64,000 bases of DNA from Hanstruepera flava (GTDB lineage: Bacteria; Bacteroidota; Bacteroidia; Flavobacteriales; Flavobacteriaceae). The position numbers and the translations under genes were made by a program. Below are positions 50,569 to 59,895 of the stretch, piece by piece; the first letter of the stretch is position 1, and every line of letters starts with the position of its first letter. The stretch is from the NCBI RefSeq assembly GCF_023634025.1, contig NZ_JALJCW010000001.1, positions 1,029,501 to 1,093,500 on the forward strand. The letters are read 5' to 3'. Under the pieces are notes generated by a model, which worked only from the letters and a program-made list of their open reading frames with translations, was not told the origin of the DNA and did no database searches.

Positions 50569-51606
50569 TTATGGTGCAGGGTTTGGAATTTTTCTATGAA
50601 CATCATTTATTGCTTCTATTACCTCTTCTTTAAGCACTAAATCTATACTGCCCAGATTTTCTTTTAATTGCTCTAAAGATGTTGCTCCTATTATGTTACT
50701 TGTAACAAAGGGTTGTTGGTTAACAAATGCCAAGGCCATTTGTGCGAGAGACATATCATTGTCTTTGGCAATTTTCAGATATTCTTTAGTAGCTTCTGTT
50801 GACTGCTCACTACTATATCTCGCAAACCTTGGAAACAATTTTAAACGTGCATTTTCTGCTGCATTACCTGTAACATATTTACCTGATAGCACGCCAAAAG
50901 CCATAGGCGAATAGGCCAACAAACCTATATCTTCTCTTATTGCTATTTCTGCCATGTCGCCCTCAAAAACACGGTTTAACAATGAGTAAGCATTTTGAAT
51001 GGTTATCATTCTCGGAAGGTTCTTTTGTTTAGACTCTTCTAAATAACGCATAGTTCCCCAAGCTTTTTCATTGGAAATACCTATATACCTTATCTTACCG
51101 GATTTTATTATGCTATCCAATGTATTTAAAACCTCATTGAAATTATCCGACCATGTGTCACTTTCATTATGAACATAATCGCGAACACCAAATGTATTTG
51201 TGTTTCGTTCTGGCCAATGCAATTGATACAAATCAATATAATCAGTTCGCAAGCGTTTTAAACTCTCATTAACAGCATCATTTATGGCTTCCTTACTAAA
51301 TCCGTTAGTTCTTATATGAGCGGTATAATCTCCTGGCCCAGCAATTTTAGTGGCTAATACTATTTTATCCCTTTGTCCTGATTTTTGAAACCAGTTTCCA
51401 ATAATCCGCTCGGTTTCCGCATAAGTTTCTGCTGTTGCTGGAACAGGATACAACTCTGCTGTATCAAAAAAATTAACGCCTCTATCAACAGCTAAATCCA
51501 TTTGGGCATGACCTTCAGCTTCTGTATTTTGGTTTCCCCATGTCATAGTTCCCAAGCATATTTTACTGACTTTTATATTTGTTTGTGGTAGTGTTGTGTA
51601 TTTCAT
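50569..51606 (-). CDS. Aldo/keto reductase (Tas-like)
   Basis: A 345-residue NADPH-dependent oxidoreductase of the aldo/keto reductase superfamily. FFDTAELYPVPATAETY (near 46-62) has the catalytic Asp and Tyr; LATKIAG and DLYQLHWPERNTN supply Lys and His of the tetrad; LAYSPMAFGVLSGKY and IIGATSLEQLKENL form the cofactor-binding end. The substrate is unknown. The long loop after Tyr matches the Tas group. It is monocistronic. Confidence 0.95.
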   Translation of the reverse strand: MKYTTLPQTNIKVSKICLGTMTWGNQNTEAEGHAQMDLAVDRGVNFFDTAELYPVPATAETYAETERIIGNWFQKSGQRDKIVLATKIAGPGDYTAHIRTNGFSKEAINDAVNESLKRLRTDYIDLYQLHWPERNTNTFGVRDYVHNESDTWSDNFNEVLNTLDSIIKSGKIRYIGISNEKAWGTMRYLEESKQKNLPRMITIQNAYSLLNRVFEGDMAEIAIREDIGLLAYSPMAFGVLSGKYVTGNAAENARLKLFPRFARYSSEQSTEATKEYLKIAKDNDMSLAQMALAFVNQQPFVTSNIIGATSLEQLKENLGSIDLVLKEEVIEAINDVHRKIPNPAP

Positions 51607-51633
51607 GATTTTTAATTTTACTCTATAAATATA

Positions 51634-51671
51634 AAAACCTTTCAGAATAACAACTATCCTGAAAGGTTTAA
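51634..51671 (-). terminator. Terminator of the OmpA lipoprotein gene
   Basis: AAACCTTTCAGG / CTGAAAGGTTT stem and T-run on the minus strand, 22 bases after the stop at 51693. Confidence 0.8.
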
Positions 51672-51692
51672 CTAATAAACAAATTACATTAC

Positions 51693-52652
51693 TTAAATCT
51701 CATTGAGAAGTTTTGAAATTTCGTCTAGTTTAGGTGTTAGAATAACTTCAATTCGTCTGTTTTTTGCTCTGCCCTCTGCATTATCATTAGATGCTATTGG
51801 TGCAAATTCACCACGACCAGCAGCCGTTAAGTTTTCAGGATTAATTGATGGATTTTCACGCAATATATTAACAATAGCTGTTGCTCTTTTTGTTGATAAA
51901 TCCCAGTTTCCACTTAATTGCGAATTCCCTTTATAAGGCACATTGTCGGTATGTCCTTCAATTAATATTGCTATATCTGGGTTATCGGCTAAAACGGTTC
52001 CCAATTGTTTTACAGCTTGTTTTCCATTAGAACCAACTGCCCAACTTCCAGATTCAAACAATAATTTATTTTCCATTGATACGTATACCTTTCCATTTCG
52101 TTGTTCAACGGTTAAGCCCTTACCTTCAAAATCAGTTAGTGCTCTTGAAATAGCCTCTTTTAATTGGTTCATGGCTGCATCCTTGGCTGCAATAACACTT
52201 TCTAGTTCGGCTACACGATTGGATCGCGCTTCCAGTTCTTGTCTTAATTTTTCCAATCGGCCACTTTCTGCTTCCAAAGCTTGTTCTTTGGCTTCAAGCT
52301 GTGCCAATAACTCTCTGTTTTTTTGAACATTTTCAGCAATAGCCGCCGAGCTATTAGCTTCTAGTGCATCATAAGATGCTTTAAGGTTATCTAAATTTGT
52401 TTTTGCTGCGTTATAATCATGCTGCAACTTATCGCGTTCAGCTAGCGTCTTATCATATTGAGCTTGTAATTGCTCCAGTTCATTAAGTGCATCATTCTTT
52501 GCTTTTAAAAGTTCATCATTTTCAGCAAGTAATTCTCTATTTTGTTCTTTTAAATCGCCATACTTTGTTTCTAAATCTTTATAAACTTTTGGCGACACAC
52601 ATGCCGATAAAAGCATTACCATTGCGACTACTGTAAGTGTTGTTCTCTTCAT
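51693..52652 (-). CDS. OmpA-family lipoprotein with long coiled coil
   Basis: A 319-residue outer-membrane lipoprotein: lipobox LLSAC (Cys18), a long coiled coil (about 25-170, with heptads such as ELLAQLEAKEQALEAE), and an OmpA/MotB-type peptidoglycan-binding domain (about 190-310, with ILIEGHTDNVPYKGN and NRRIEVILTPKL). It should tie the outer membrane to the cell wall across a large distance. It begins 10 bases after the exonuclease III gene ends, so the two may be co-transcribed. Confidence 0.92.
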   Translation of the reverse strand: MKRTTLTVVAMVMLLSACVSPKVYKDLETKYGDLKEQNRELLAENDELLKAKNDALNELEQLQAQYDKTLAERDKLQHDYNAAKTNLDNLKASYDALEANSSAAIAENVQKNRELLAQLEAKEQALEAESGRLEKLRQELEARSNRVAELESVIAAKDAAMNQLKEAISRALTDFEGKGLTVEQRNGKVYVSMENKLLFESGSWAVGSNGKQAVKQLGTVLADNPDIAILIEGHTDNVPYKGNSQLSGNWDLSTKRATAIVNILRENPSINPENLTAAGRGEFAPIASNDNAEGRAKNRRIEVILTPKLDEISKLLNEI

Positions 52653-52662
52653 TTGTTTGCTA

Positions 52663-53424
52663 TTAATTTTCTATTTCTAATAATATAGGGCAGTGATCAC
52701 TATGTACTGCTTCCGTGAGTATAACGGCTCTTTTAATTTTTTCTTGTAAGGGTTGCGAAACCATGGCATAATCTAATCGCCATCCTTTGTTATTAGCTCT
52801 GGCATTTGCACGATAACTCCACCAGCTATATTCTTGGCGTTCTGGATGTAGGAACCTATAAGAATCTATAAAGCCATTGTCTATAAACTTACCAAGCCAC
52901 TCTCTTTCTTCTGGAAGAAATCCAGAGACACCTTTCATTTTTGGGTTGTGAATGTCTATCTCTTCATGACAAATATTATAATCGCCACATATTATCAAGT
53001 TTGGCAGTTTAGATTTCAATGTATTGGTATAATCCTGAAACATATCCATGTAATCAAACTTATGCTGTAACCTCAAATCGTTGGTGCCTGATGGTAAATA
53101 CAAACTCATTACAGAAAATCCATCAAAATCTGCCCGTAGATTTCGACCTTCAATATCCATGGACTCTATTCCTGTACCAAATTCTATATGGTTTGGTTTG
53201 GTTTTGCTCAATATCGCTACACCACTATATCCTTTTTTTTGTGCACTAAACCAATAGGTATGTTCATAACCTGCATTGTGAAACAAGCTTAAATCCAATT
53301 GGTCTTCCATGGCTTTTATTTCCTGTAAACAAACCACATCTGGATCAGCCAATTTCAACCAATCTACAAATCCTTTATTAATGGCTGCTCGAATACCGTT
53401 TACGTTATACGAAATGATTTTCAT
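52663..53424 (-). CDS. xth: Exodeoxyribonuclease III
   Basis: A 253-residue AP endonuclease and 3'-5' exonuclease. Key motifs are SYNVNGIRAAINKGF (residues 4-18), VVCLQEIKAMEDQLD (Glu36, near 30-44), GDYNICHEEIDIHNP (near 146-160) and HSDHCPILLEI at the C-terminus with the catalytic His. Standard length. It heads a two-gene transcript with the OmpA lipoprotein and is divergent from the large outer-membrane protein gene. Confidence 0.96.
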   Translation of the reverse strand: MKIISYNVNGIRAAINKGFVDWLKLADPDVVCLQEIKAMEDQLDLSLFHNAGYEHTYWFSAQKKGYSGVAILSKTKPNHIEFGTGIESMDIEGRNLRADFDGFSVMSLYLPSGTNDLRLQHKFDYMDMFQDYTNTLKSKLPNLIICGDYNICHEEIDIHNPKMKGVSGFLPEEREWLGKFIDNGFIDSYRFLHPERQEYSWWSYRANARANNKGWRLDYAMVSQPLQEKIKRAVILTEAVHSDHCPILLEIEN

Positions 53425-53545
53425 GTTTATATTTTAGAATTTTAGCTAAAGTAAATAATGCGTTACTTTTACACTATTAAATTAAATTGCTTTTAACAAA
53501 AACTATCAACAAAATAAATACCGTTTAAAGCAGTTTTATTACAAC

Positions 53546-56500
53546 ATGAGAATTAAACTAACTGTTCTGTCCTTATTTTTAGGGTTTTGTGTGTATTCGC
53601 AAAATCCTATTTCGAATTATAGGAGTAAAACAGTAGCTGTTAAAGATTCTATTGTTATCGACAGTATTAGTATAAATTCTGGGTTTTTTACACTCAAAAA
53701 AAAAGATAGTTCGTTTATCGATGCCAGCTATTATGAAGTTGATTTTGCAAAAGCCATTTTATATTTAAAAAAACCCGTTGCCGAGGACAGTTTAATTGCT
53801 GATTATTTGGCCTATCCTGATTTTTTAACAAAAACCTACAAACAACTGGACGATAAAGTTGTTTTAGCTAATACTGACCAACAACAATTATTATACAAAT
53901 TATCACAACCCAGTGAGCGCGATGAATATAAACCATTTGATGGTCTTACAACTCAAGGTAGTATTTCTAGAGGCATAGTAGTTGGAAACAATCAAAACTC
54001 TGTTTTGAATAGCGAGCTGGATTTGCGAATTACAGGTAAATTAAGTGAAAAAGTATCCTTAAGGGCATCTATTCAGGATGCCAATATTCCACTTCAAGAG
54101 AGTGGTTACTCACAACGCTTGGATGAATTTGACCAAGTATTCATTGAAATGTTTAGCGAAAACTGGAAAATTCGCGCAGGTGATGTAGATTTGGTAAATG
54201 CCAATTCGTTTTTTGGAAAATTTAGCAAACGTGTTCAAGGGCTTTCAATTAACGCCAAACTCAACCATCCTAATTCAACTACAAATTTATTTGCCGCAGG
54301 GGCTTTGGTAAGAGGACAATTTAACACCTCGCAATTTACAGCACAGGAAGGCAATCAAGGTCCTTATAAAATAACTGGCCCAAACGAGGAGCTTTATGTA
54401 TTAATAGTATCTGGCAGCGAAACCGTTTATGTAAACGGAGTTCCACTAGAACGTGGTGAAAACAACGACTACATAATAGACTATAATGCAGGTGAAATTA
54501 TTTTCAACCCAACATTTCCTATTACTTCTGAAATGCGTATTACGGTAGACTACCAGTATAGCGAGCGTTATTATTCCCGCTTAATTGTTTATGGTGGTGG
54601 TAACTATTCTGGTGATAAACTTAAGATAGGAGCTTCAGTTTATAGTGAGAGTGATTCAAAAAACAGTCCGTTATCTCAAAACCTATCGGCAGAACAAGTT
54701 GAGATTTTAGCTCAAGCTGGCGATGACAAAAGCCTTATGGTTGCACCATCGGCCACACCAGAAGCCTATAACGAAAACAGAGTTTTATATAAAAAAGAAC
54801 TTATAAATAGTGTTGAAGCCTTTGTGTTTTCTAATAATCCTGACGATGAATTATATAGTGTACAATTTTCATTGGTGGGTGATAATTTGGGAAATTATAT
54901 TATTAGCGATATTGATGCCATTTCAACTATATATGAATACATAGAACCTATTGCTGGAGTTCCTCAAGGGAATTATGAGCCCATTATACAATTGGTTGCC
55001 CCTAATAAATTGCAATTAGCGATTGTTAACGGGAACTATAAGCCAACGCAAAAAACCGATATAACTTTTGAATTGGCAGGAAGCAAAAACGACCTCAACC
55101 TGTTCTCAAGTATTGATGACGACGATAACGATGGCTATGCTGGAAAATTTATAGTTAACCAAGCTATTATTAAATCAGATAGCTTATGGAATTTAAATGC
55201 ACTTATCGATACAGACTATATTAATGAAAACTTTAGAACCATTGAACGTATTTATAATGCAGAATTTAGTAGAGACTGGAATTTAGGCACTTCAAACGGT
55301 TCCCAAAATATCACAAATTTGGGCAATCAGGTTTTTATTACTTCTGGATTAAAAGCTTTTCATCCAAAAAAAGGCCTTGTTTCCTATCAATTTGAATACT
55401 TAAACTACAGCAATAATTTTAACGGCAACAGACATATAGCTTTAGCCGATTTAGCCTTAAAACGATGGCAAATAGTTAGTAATTCTAGTTTTTTGAATGC
55501 CGATTCAAATGAGTCTACCTCAACTTTTTTACGATCTTATAACCGAATAGCATATAGTTTTAACAAGGGCTGGACAGGAACGCGATTAGCTTTGGAAAGT
55601 AATGAACAACGTGTTATTGAAACCGATTCCTTTACACCAATAAGTCAACGGTTTAAATCGTATGAAGTTTTTGCAGGTATTGGCGACAGCACCAAAGTTT
55701 TTGCTGAAGTGGGTTATAAATATCGCGTAAACGATAGTTTAAGAAATAGCCGATTAGGGAAAGTAAACACCTCTAACAATTATTATATTGATTCGCGCCT
55801 TATTCAAAACAGTAGAACCAATCTATCATTTTATGCCAATTACCGGACGTTAAAAGACATAGACCCAGAGCGTAATGAAAATTCGCTGAATTCGCGTTTA
55901 ATTTTTAGCCAGCGCTTTATTAAACAACTTATATTCTGGAATACCACTTATGAAACCAATTCAGGAACAGCACCGCAACAAGAATTCACATATTTGGAAG
56001 TAGAATCTGGGCAAGGTGTTTACACATGGATTGACTATAACAATAATGGGATACAGGAACTGGAAGAATTTGAAATTGCACAATTTCCAGATGAAGCCGA
56101 TTATATACGCGTTTTACTTCCCAACCAGGTTTTTATTAAAACCCATCAAATACGTTTTAGTCAATTATTAACGCTTAATCCGCAACAATGGGCAAACGAT
56201 GATAACACCTTTAAAAAGGTGCTTTCGCATTTTCACAATCAAACCTCGTATTTGATAGACAGTAAAGAAAGACGTGATGGTAACGATTTTAACTTAAATC
56301 CATTTAATATAAATGAAGCCAACCAATTAGCCTTACAATATAATTTTAGAAACGTCTTGTTCTTTAACCGTGGTAAACAACGTTACACAACGTCCTACAC
56401 TTATTTAAGTAATAAGTCAAGAAATGTACTGTCTTTTGGATTCATTGAGAATAATTTGGTAAGCCATAAGCTGCAATTCAATCATAAATTTGCCAAAAAT

Positions 56501-56977
56501 TGGCTTATAAATTTGGAATCTAATTTTAATGAAAACGAGAGCTTAAGTGAAAATTATCCAAGTAAAAACTTCAATATTGAAGAGACTAATTTTTTCCCAA
56601 AACTAACGTATCTGTTAAATGACAATACCAGTTTTGATGTGTTTTTCCAGTATGCTAGTAAAGAAAATACCATTGCACAATTTGAAACTTTAAAGCAGCA
56701 AAAATATGGTGCCTCATTTCGTTACGCCAATTTTCAAAAAATAGCTATTAGCGGCGAGTTTAATTATTTTTCAAATGATTTTTCTGGCGATACCAACACG
56801 GCAGTGGCTTACCAAATGATGGAAGGCTTGCAGCCTGGTAAAAACTACACATGGAATCTTATTGCACAAAAGAAAATAACCAGTTTTTTAGATTTAAATT
56901 TGTCTTACAACGGTAGAAAATCTGAAACCAGCAAAGTCATCCATACAGGTAACATACAACTAAAAGCTTATTTTTAA
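53546..56977 (+). CDS. Large predicted outer-membrane beta-barrel protein
   Basis: A 1143-residue secreted protein with a signal peptide (1-18). I do not know its function. After about 130 residues comes a strand-rich region with SRGIVVGNNQNSVLNSELDL and GKLSEKVSLRASIQDAN, and most of the C-terminal half consists of alternating amphipathic strands, ending LNLSYNGRKSE...IQLKAYF, so an outer-membrane barrel is likely. Two Asp/Asn-rich stretches (IDDDDNDGYAGKF near 528, and DYNNNGIQELEEFE near 831) look like calcium-binding loops of EF-hand type. No T9SS tail is present. Similar large proteins exist in many Bacteroidota. Confidence 0.8.
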   Translation: MRIKLTVLSLFLGFCVYSQNPISNYRSKTVAVKDSIVIDSISINSGFFTLKKKDSSFIDASYYEVDFAKAILYLKKPVAEDSLIADYLAYPDFLTKTYKQLDDKVVLANTDQQQLLYKLSQPSERDEYKPFDGLTTQGSISRGIVVGNNQNSVLNSELDLRITGKLSEKVSLRASIQDANIPLQESGYSQRLDEFDQVFIEMFSENWKIRAGDVDLVNANSFFGKFSKRVQGLSINAKLNHPNSTTNLFAAGALVRGQFNTSQFTAQEGNQGPYKITGPNEELYVLIVSGSETVYVNGVPLERGENNDYIIDYNAGEIIFNPTFPITSEMRITVDYQYSERYYSRLIVYGGGNYSGDKLKIGASVYSESDSKNSPLSQNLSAEQVEILAQAGDDKSLMVAPSATPEAYNENRVLYKKELINSVEAFVFSNNPDDELYSVQFSLVGDNLGNYIISDIDAISTIYEYIEPIAGVPQGNYEPIIQLVAPNKLQLAIVNGNYKPTQKTDITFELAGSKNDLNLFSSIDDDDNDGYAGKFIVNQAIIKSDSLWNLNALIDTDYINENFRTIERIYNAEFSRDWNLGTSNGSQNITNLGNQVFITSGLKAFHPKKGLVSYQFEYLNYSNNFNGNRHIALADLALKRWQIVSNSSFLNADSNESTSTFLRSYNRIAYSFNKGWTGTRLALESNEQRVIETDSFTPISQRFKSYEVFAGIGDSTKVFAEVGYKYRVNDSLRNSRLGKVNTSNNYYIDSRLIQNSRTNLSFYANYRTLKDIDPERNENSLNSRLIFSQRFIKQLIFWNTTYETNSGTAPQQEFTYLEVESGQGVYTWIDYNNNGIQELEEFEIAQFPDEADYIRVLLPNQVFIKTHQIRFSQLLTLNPQQWANDDNTFKKVLSHFHNQTSYLIDSKERRDGNDFNLNPFNINEANQLALQYNFRNVLFFNRGKQRYTTSYTYLSNKSRNVLSFGFIENNLVSHKLQFNHKFAKNWLINLESNFNENESLSENYPSKNFNIEETNFFPKLTYLLNDNTSFDVFFQYASKENTIAQFETLKQQKYGASFRYANFQKIAISGEFNYFSNDFSGDTNTAVAYQMMEGLQPGKNYTWNLIAQKKITSFLDLNLSYNGRKSETSKVIHTGNIQLKAYF

Positions 56978-58068
56978 TAGTACTTTATATCCCTTGTCCA
57001 TACATATAAAGGTTCGCCATTTACAATTTTTGTTATTTCGGTCCAGTTTCCTTTTTTGTCGAATTTGTATTTATAATCAATTGTATATTCTTTCTCTCTA
57101 AAATGGCACAATACTTTAATTATGTATCCTTTTTCATCGTATTTATAATTAACCAACTCTTTTGAGGAGCTGTTTTTAACTACTGAATACTCGTAACTAA
57201 TCTTCCTGTCATCTAAATCATATTTATATTTTCTGTAAGCATAAACAGTATCTCGAGCATAGCCTTCATAAATTAAATTGTTTCTTTCATCATATTCATA
57301 AATCGTTTTATAAGGTCTTTTCGAATTTTCTTCAATCCAGTGCTCTTCATATACCTTATTCTCAAAATCATCAAACTTGCTCTTTTTTAATAAAAACTTT
57401 TTCCCAATAGAATCTCTAACTTTAAAACTATCTTCATTAGTATAATTAAAAACTCTTTGATGATATTCATTAATTGTATTTTCAATGCTATCTATTTCAT
57501 ATGTAATAATATCTCGGCTACCATCTTCATCAAAGCTATTTACTCCAATTATTTTTCCTTTGTATCCTCTTATAAAATACAAATGCACAAAATCATTGGG
57601 GTCGTCACTCCAATAACGACTTTCAGAAATCAGCAAATTTGATTTATTATAAAAGTATCTAGTAAGGTAATGAACATCATCCCAATAAAGCTCTTTAGTT
57701 TCAACTAAATTATTATTTTTATCATAAGTATATTTATATTCTCTTTTAAAACTTCCATCTTTATTATACCAAATCTCATTATCAGGTAATCCGTTTTTCA
57801 GAAATTCCTTTTTATAATTTACATAGAAACAACCTTTTGAGTCAACCCAGTTACATTTAAAAGTTTCTCGGATATTCTCTGGAGTAAATATTAATGCATG
57901 GCCATAATCTCCATCATTTTGCATAAACTTATAATTCTGTTTTTTTTCGTTTAAAAATTCAACCTTTTCCCTAACCGATTTAGGGTTCCCATAAATTGTA
58001 TCCATGTTTTGCTGAGAATAGGCAGAAACAAGTAATGAAGTAAAAATAAGAGTGTAAATAAATTTCAT
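56974..58068 (-). CDS. Secreted RHS/YD-repeat-like protein
   Basis: A 364-residue exported protein with a signal peptide (1-18). The body holds several irregular YD-type repeats: YKYTYDKNNNLVETKE, IYEYDERNNLIYEGY, YKYDLDDRKISYEY and YKYDEKGYIIKV, a pattern also found in RHS and wall-associated proteins. It is too short for an RHS toxin and has no polymorphic C-terminus. It overlaps the end of the outer-membrane protein gene by four bases (convergent). Function unknown. Confidence 0.78.
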   Translation of the reverse strand: MKFIYTLIFTSLLVSAYSQQNMDTIYGNPKSVREKVEFLNEKKQNYKFMQNDGDYGHALIFTPENIRETFKCNWVDSKGCFYVNYKKEFLKNGLPDNEIWYNKDGSFKREYKYTYDKNNNLVETKELYWDDVHYLTRYFYNKSNLLISESRYWSDDPNDFVHLYFIRGYKGKIIGVNSFDEDGSRDIITYEIDSIENTINEYHQRVFNYTNEDSFKVRDSIGKKFLLKKSKFDDFENKVYEEHWIEENSKRPYKTIYEYDERNNLIYEGYARDTVYAYRKYKYDLDDRKISYEYSVVKNSSSKELVNYKYDEKGYIIKVLCHFREKEYTIDYKYKFDKKGNWTEITKIVNGEPLYVWTRDIKYY

Positions 58069-58159
58069 ATAAGATAACTGGTTAGTAGCTCAAATATCCA
58101 AAATTATGTATACTACCAAAAACTATAATGAGTAAACCATGCTTTTTATTGAGTCAAAT

Positions 58160-58194
58160 AAAAAAACTCCCAAGATTAACTTGGGAGTTTTTTT
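58160..58194. terminator. Terminator, likely for glyS
   Basis: AAAAAAACTCCCAAG / CTTGGGAGTTTTTTT palindrome, about 95 bases after the glyS stop, with C- and B-type repeats between. Confidence 0.85.
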
Positions 58195-58195
58195 A

Positions 58196-58232
58196 TGTCG
58201 TTCAGAACAAAGTGAAGCGTAGTGAAGAATCT
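58196..58232 (-). repeat. C-type hairpin repeat, copy 2 (diverged)
   Basis: Minus strand: AGATTCTTCACTACGC at one end and TTGTTCTGAACGACA at the other. It differs from the leuS copy by a longer loop and one base at the right end. Confidence 0.7.
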
Positions 58233-58247
58233 TTTAACCTTTCCAAA

Positions 58248-58285
58248 AGATTACCACAACTTTCTTTGATAGTTTCGCAATGTAA
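58248..58285 (+). repeat. B-type hairpin repeat, copy 3 (diverged)
   Basis: AGATTACCAC, inner arms AACT / AGTT, TTCGCAATGTAA. It has the ends of the B type with another stem; it stops four bases before the glyS stop codon. Confidence 0.6.
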
Positions 58286-58288
58286 GTT

Positions 58289-59833
58289 CTATTTCATTTT
58301 TTGAAGCCAATGCTTAACGTCAACTTCTTTTTTAATAATATCTCGTAAATCGTCTATCTTTACTCGTTTTTGTTCCATAGTATCTCTATGACGAATAGTA
58401 ACAGAGTTATCTTCTAACGTATCATGGTCAACAGTTATACAAAATGGCGTACCATTAGCATCTTGACGTCTGTATCGTTTTCCAACAGCATCTTTTTCGT
58501 CGTAAAAAACATTAAAATCCCACTTTAAATCGTCAACTATTTGTTTGGCCACTTCTGGCAAACCATCTTTTTTAACTAACGGAAATACTGCTGCTTTAAC
58601 AGGCGCCAAAACTGCTGGTAATTTTAAAACGGTTCGCGTTGTATTGTTGTCTAGTTCTTCCTCTACCAAGGCATTAGAAAATACAGCTAAAAACATACGG
58701 TCTAAACCAATAGAGGTTTCCAACACATAAGGTGTATAGCTGGCATTATCTTCATGGTCAAAATATTGCAGTTTCTTTCCTGAATATTCTTCATGTTGCT
58801 TTAAATCGAAATCGGTACGTGAGTGAATACCTTCTAACTCTTTAAACCCAAATGGGAATTTAAATTCTATATCTGTTGCAGCATCGGCATAATGCGCTAA
58901 CTTCTCATGGTCGTGGAAACGGTAATTATCATCTCCCATTCCCAATGACTTATGCCATTTTAATCGGGTTTCCTTCCAGTAATTAAACCATTCTTTCTGG
59001 GTGCCTGGCTTAATAAAAAACTGCATTTCCATTTGTTCAAACTCACGCATTCTAAAGATGAACTGTCTGGCAACTATTTCGTTCCTAAATGCTTTACCAG
59101 TTTGCGCAATACCAAACGGAATTTTCATTCGACCCGTTTTTTGCACGTTCAAAAAATTAACAAAAATTCCTTGAGCGGTTTCAGGACGTAAATACAAATC
59201 CATTGCTGTATCTGCCGAAGCTCCAAGTTTGGTGCCAAACATCAGGTTAAATTGCTTTACATCTGTCCAGTTTTTACTACCAGACAGCGGATCGGCAATT
59301 TCCAATTCTTCAATAAGTGCTTTTACATCTGCTAAATCTTCATTTTCCAACGATTTAGCCATTCGCGATAAAATAGTATCAATCTTTTCTTGATAGCCCA
59401 ATACGCGACCATTTGTTGAAACGAACTCGGCTTTGTTAAAGGCGTCTCCAAAACGTTTAGCCGCTTTTGCAACTTCTTTATCAATTTTAGCTTCTAGTTT
59501 GGCACAATAATCTTCAATTAAAACATCAGCTCGGTAACGCTTTTTAGAGTCTTTATTATCAATTAGCGGGTCGTTAAAAGCATCAACATGCCCAGAAGCC
59601 TTCCATGTAGTTGGGTGCATAAAAATCGCTGCGTCTATTCCCACAATATTATCGTGCATTTGTACCATGGCCTTCCACCAATAGTCACGAATATTCTTTT
59701 TTAATTCTGCTCCATTTTGAGCATAATCGTAAACTGCGCTTAATCCATCGTAGATTTCACTACTCTGAAATACGTAACCATACTCCTTTGCGTGAGAGAT
59801 TACCTTTTTAAATTGATCGTCGTTGTTTGCCAT
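58289..59833 (-). CDS. glyS: Glycyl-tRNA synthetase (class II, single-chain type)
   Basis: Charges tRNA-Gly. The 514-residue homodimeric form shows motif 2 (FRNEIVARQFIFRMREFEQMEMQF, seen at about 249-272) and motif 3 (ETSIGLDRMFLAVF), with RPETAQGIFVNFLNV and a C-terminal anticodon-binding domain from about 410. It is the archaeal/eukaryotic-like alpha2 form, as usual in Bacteroidota. A TATTTTTG box ends seven bases before the ATG, so the transcript may be nearly leaderless. Confidence 0.97.
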   Translation of the reverse strand: MANNDDQFKKVISHAKEYGYVFQSSEIYDGLSAVYDYAQNGAELKKNIRDYWWKAMVQMHDNIVGIDAAIFMHPTTWKASGHVDAFNDPLIDNKDSKKRYRADVLIEDYCAKLEAKIDKEVAKAAKRFGDAFNKAEFVSTNGRVLGYQEKIDTILSRMAKSLENEDLADVKALIEELEIADPLSGSKNWTDVKQFNLMFGTKLGASADTAMDLYLRPETAQGIFVNFLNVQKTGRMKIPFGIAQTGKAFRNEIVARQFIFRMREFEQMEMQFFIKPGTQKEWFNYWKETRLKWHKSLGMGDDNYRFHDHEKLAHYADAATDIEFKFPFGFKELEGIHSRTDFDLKQHEEYSGKKLQYFDHEDNASYTPYVLETSIGLDRMFLAVFSNALVEEELDNNTTRTVLKLPAVLAPVKAAVFPLVKKDGLPEVAKQIVDDLKWDFNVFYDEKDAVGKRYRRQDANGTPFCITVDHDTLEDNSVTIRHRDTMEQKRVKIDDLRDIIKKEVDVKHWLQKMK

Positions 59834-59844
59834 GCTGCAAAAAT

Positions 59845-59876
59845 AAAAAACCGCTTCAACTAAATGAGCGGTTTTC
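59845..59876 (-). terminator. Terminator of the coiled-coil protein gene
   Basis: Minus strand: AAAACCGCTC, a loop, AGCGGTTTT then T-rich sequence, 20 bases after the stop at 59896. It overlaps the glyS promoter region. Confidence 0.75.
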
Positions 59877-59895
59877 TAAAAAATATATTGGTTAG

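Noticed and set aside
56974-58068. RHS-type toxin
   Set aside because: YD-like repeats are present, but the protein is only 364 residues, has no RHS core-ending motif or variable toxin end, and no immunity gene follows.
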